Assembly (NCBI GenBank): GCA_006384855.1
Contig: VCJN01001247.1
Span: forward strand, 30,426 to 94,425
From: Tetraselmis striata
Lineage: Eukaryota; Chlorophyta; Chlorodendrophyceae; Chlorodendrales; Chlorodendraceae
Direction: 5' to 3'
DNA: 64,000 nt
How positions within the stretch are numbered: the first letter of the stretch is position 1; each line of letters begins with the position of its first letter. The translations under genes were made by a program, and so were the position numbers. This document shows positions 61,401 through 64,000 of this stretch, in pieces. The notes beneath the pieces were generated by a model, which saw only the letters and a list, made by a program, of their open reading frames with translations, did not search any database and was not told the DNA's origin.

Positions 61401-63957
61401 CGCGCTGCGGTGACCAAGTCGCTGCGCCGGCTCGCCAACCACGCGCTCTACTCTGCGTTTGCGGGCTGGGAAGCGCGCGTGGCGTCGCTGCGCCGCCAGC
61501 GCAACATCGCCGCCACGATTGTGGCGCGCATGCGGATGCGCGCCGCTGCGCGCGCGCTAACCACCTGGGCCGACGCGCTTGCGCGCCGCAAGTTCGTGCA
61601 GCGCTGCCTCGTGCGCATGCGCAACTTCACGCTGTCGCGCGCGATGGCGAGCTGGGCGGACGCCGTCGCATCCTCGGCCGCCGCGCGCACCCTGCTGGCC
61701 AAGGTGCTCCGCCGCATGCAGAACGCCGCGCTCGGCGCGGCGCTGGACGGCTGGGCGGCTGCTGCCGCCGCAGAGCGCGCGCTGCGCGGCCGCATGCAGC
61801 GCGCAGTGCTGCGCATGCTCAACGCGCGCATGAGCGCCGCTTTCCAGGGCTGGCTGGCGCGCACCCGTCAGCTGCGCGCCATGATGGACAGCCTCAGCAA
61901 GGTGAAAGTCCCCCCCCCCCCCCCCCCCCCCTCTCCCCCATCGGCAACCACGCAAGACTACTGCCATTTCTATCCAGCAGTCAATCAATCCCTATGATCT
62001 GCCTGTATATTGCACATCTCACATCCGGGTGCCGCCTGGGCGCATTGCCGCTGTGCATCGACTTACCAACCGGTTGCCGCGTGGACCATAGATCGCCAAG
62101 CGCTGGCGCAACCGCGACATGGCGGCCGCGCTCGCGGGCTGGTACTACACCGCCTTGAACGCGATCGAGCGCCGCGAGGGGCTAATGCGCAAGGCGATGC
62201 TGATGGCAATGTCTCGCCGCCTGGCGCTATCCTTCCACGCGTGGGCGTACGGCGCGCGCAGCGAGCTCAGCTACGAGGGCGTTATGAACAACGTGGTCAA
62301 CCGCCTGAGGAAGCGCCAGGTGGCCGCCGCCTTTTATGGCTGGCTCGACATGGCGCGCTTCCGGGTGAGTCTCATCGCCACCGCTCACAATGCCACAGTC
62401 TATCCCCCCCCCCCCCCCCCCCCCTACATGCTCACGACATCCGCTCTGCTTCATTTGCTGTGCTTTGCGGCTGACACCTCGTGTTGCCTCCTCGGCAGAT
62501 TGTGTCCCGCCGCAAGCTGGCCGCCATTGTGCGCAAGTTTGCAAACAACCGGCTCTGGGCCGCCTTCAGCGGCTGGCTGGACATGTTCGCAACGCTCAAG
62601 GTGCAGCGCACCGCGGTGCGCCGCTCGTTGCAGCGCATGCGCAACCGCGAGATGGCCACGGCGTATGACACCTGGCTGGCCAACGCGCTGGACTGCAAGC
62701 GCGTGCGCGGCCGCGCCGCCCGCGCCATGAAGCACTGGCAGAATGGGGTGCGCCTGCCCCCCCCCCCCCCTGCCCCCCCCCCCCCCCCCCCTTCCCCCCC
62801 CCGCTTCCTCTCTCCCTGCTCTTGTTATCAATTTCGCCCCTCCGGTGCCCCTTTTTGCGCTCGCCACTCCTGGGATCATTCCGATCTTTCTGGAGAGGGC
62901 ATGCACCGTTATGGTTATGATAACATGCATTGATTTCCACCACGGCAGACTGTTTTGATCGCCCTGTCTATCCCTCATTGTCCCGCATTTCCTTGTATGT
63001 AGCTGCATGTCTGCCATTGCTGCGCTCGCCGCTCGCTCGCGGGTGTGAGATCATCCTGACTGGACAGCCCCCTCCCCACTCTTTTTCCGGCGTGTGTTCC
63101 GTCCCTTTCTCCCGCTCCCTGCCTGGCAGGACCTGGGCCGCTGTTTACAACCTGGCAATTGGCGGTGGTGGAATCCTAGGCGCCAAAGATGCGCGCTACG
63201 CGCGCCATCAGCTGGATGCAGAACTTCACCATGAAGAAGGGCTGGTCCGGCTGTGGCGTGGACGCCACGCTGGCGATGGCGCGGCAGCGCTGGTCCTGCG
63301 CCGCGCGCTCACGCGCCTGGCCAACCGCGCGCTAAGCACCGCCTTCCAGGCGTGGTTTGAGGCGGCGCAGGCCGGCAAGGGCCGCCGCGCCGTGCTGTAC
63401 CGCGCGTTGGCCAAGTTCCGCCACTCGTTCCTCTCTGCCGCCTTCTACGGCTGGGCGGATAGCGCGGACGACCAGCGCCGCCTGCGGGCCCATCGCCTCC
63501 AAGGTGACCTCCGCCCCGAGCCCCATCTTCCCCCCCCCCCCCCCTCTCCCCGCCCCGCGTGTCTAGCTGATCCCAGGGAATGGTTTCCTTTGGTTCTCAG
63601 TATAATTCAAGGTCACATGGGGGCAATTCTCGCTGGCTGACACACCCGCCACCCCCGCTCCCCGACAGGTCATCCCCGCCTGGCCCAACCTGGCGCTCTT
63701 CCGCTGCTTCAGCGCGTGGTGGAGCACTGCGACGCGCTGAGCGCCGCGCGCGCCCCAGGCGCTCGGCGGGTGCTCGCCCGCCTGCGCAACCTGGCTGCGC
63801 ACCGCGCGCTGCAGGCGTGGGTGGAGCCGCCGACGCGCAGCGCGCGCACCGCTCGCTTGTCCGCCGCGCTGTCCTCCGCATGCAGAAGCGCGCGCTTGCC
63901 ATGGCGTTTGATGCCTGGCGGGAGACCGCAGAGATGATGACCTGCGCAAGGTGCCCC
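55452..63957 (+). CDS. Sfi1-like centrin-binding-repeat protein with fascin-like domain (3' end beyond window)
   Basis: Exons: 55452-56015, 56214-58514, 58631-58781, 58893-59035, 59162-60274, 60396-60701, 61023-61901, 62092-62364, 62499-62747 (1993 residues so far, all in phase), then partial exons from ~63175. Residues 1-350 are disordered (Ser/Pro/Gln-rich). Residues ~355-475 (GDVVCFLNSEGQPYAVREVP, GKWIGFRSLSGGNRFLQA, NFGTWEQWEF) resemble a fascin/beta-trefoil unit. A coiled coil at ~535-600 (LLAQIEHLRSEAKHEIHKLA) precedes dozens of ~33-residue helical repeats of the type R-R/x-x-x-x-x-L-x-x-AF-x-x-W-x-x-x-V-x-x-x-R-x-x-R, as in Sfi1, where each repeat binds one centrin in centrosome/basal-body fibres. 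Introns carry poly(C) tracts close to their donors. After 63175 the repeats continue only by switching frame several times. Confidence 0.82.
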
Positions 63958-64000
63958 CCCCCCCCCCCCCCCCTTCTCCTCCAAAAGAGATCCAACACGA

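Overview
This is a window of nuclear DNA from a eukaryote, most likely a GC-rich green alga (chlorophyte). The evidence is split genes with GT-AG introns, a GRP94-type HSP90 and a BiP-type HSP70 with C-terminal KDEL/HDEL signals, an organelle-type seryl-tRNA synthetase, TGTAA boxes just downstream of several genes, long G/C homopolymers, and LINE, DIRS-type and PIF/Harbinger transposon relics. I cannot name a genus. All exon coordinates below were read by eye from splice sites and reading-frame continuity.

Layout. 0.1-3.6 kb (-): a leucine-rich-repeat gene whose twelve internal exons are each exactly 114 bp. 5.0-10.1 kb: degenerate transposons, namely two tandem LINE-like C-terminal fragments (+), another LINE-like fragment (-), and a PIF/Harbinger-like transposase pseudogene (-) convergent with a possible partner ORF (+). 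11.2-18.1 kb: a composite repeat island bracketed by direct repeats, holding a four-unit ~726-bp tandem array whose borders are poly(G) tracts, a dead tyrosine recombinase and Gag-like relics. 20.4 kb: a tRNA-like-headed SINE; a second copy lies at 48 kb.

22.3-33.2 kb is the conserved gene core: ER HSP90 (-) and BiP (+) are divergently transcribed from a 2.2-kb region that contains a perfect four-unit heat-shock element and a CCAAT + CCACGTCA (UPR-type) pair. They are followed by organellar SerRS (-). 34.7-36.2 kb: a ~1.55-kb element with an A1-body-B1A2-B2 layout, the split direct repeats typical of PAT/Kangaroo-type DIRS elements. 38.1-43.7 kb: a four-exon coiled-coil protein gene (+) converges on a nine-exon short-chain dehydrogenase gene (-). 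43.7-49.4 kb is mostly gene-poor.

49.4-53.2 kb: a DIRS-like retroelement (Gag with a zinc knuckle; RT/RNase H plus C-terminal domain) with two reading-frame changes, distinctly AT-richer than its surroundings. 55.5-64 kb (+): a very large Sfi1-like centrin-binding-repeat gene with a fascin/beta-trefoil-like domain near its N terminus; it runs off the window edge and shows frame breaks in its last ~700 bp.

Functionally, the two ER-luminal chaperones are an obvious co-regulated pair. The Sfi1-like protein points to a centriole/basal-body apparatus. The rest is dominated by tyrosine-recombinase retroelements and their debris.
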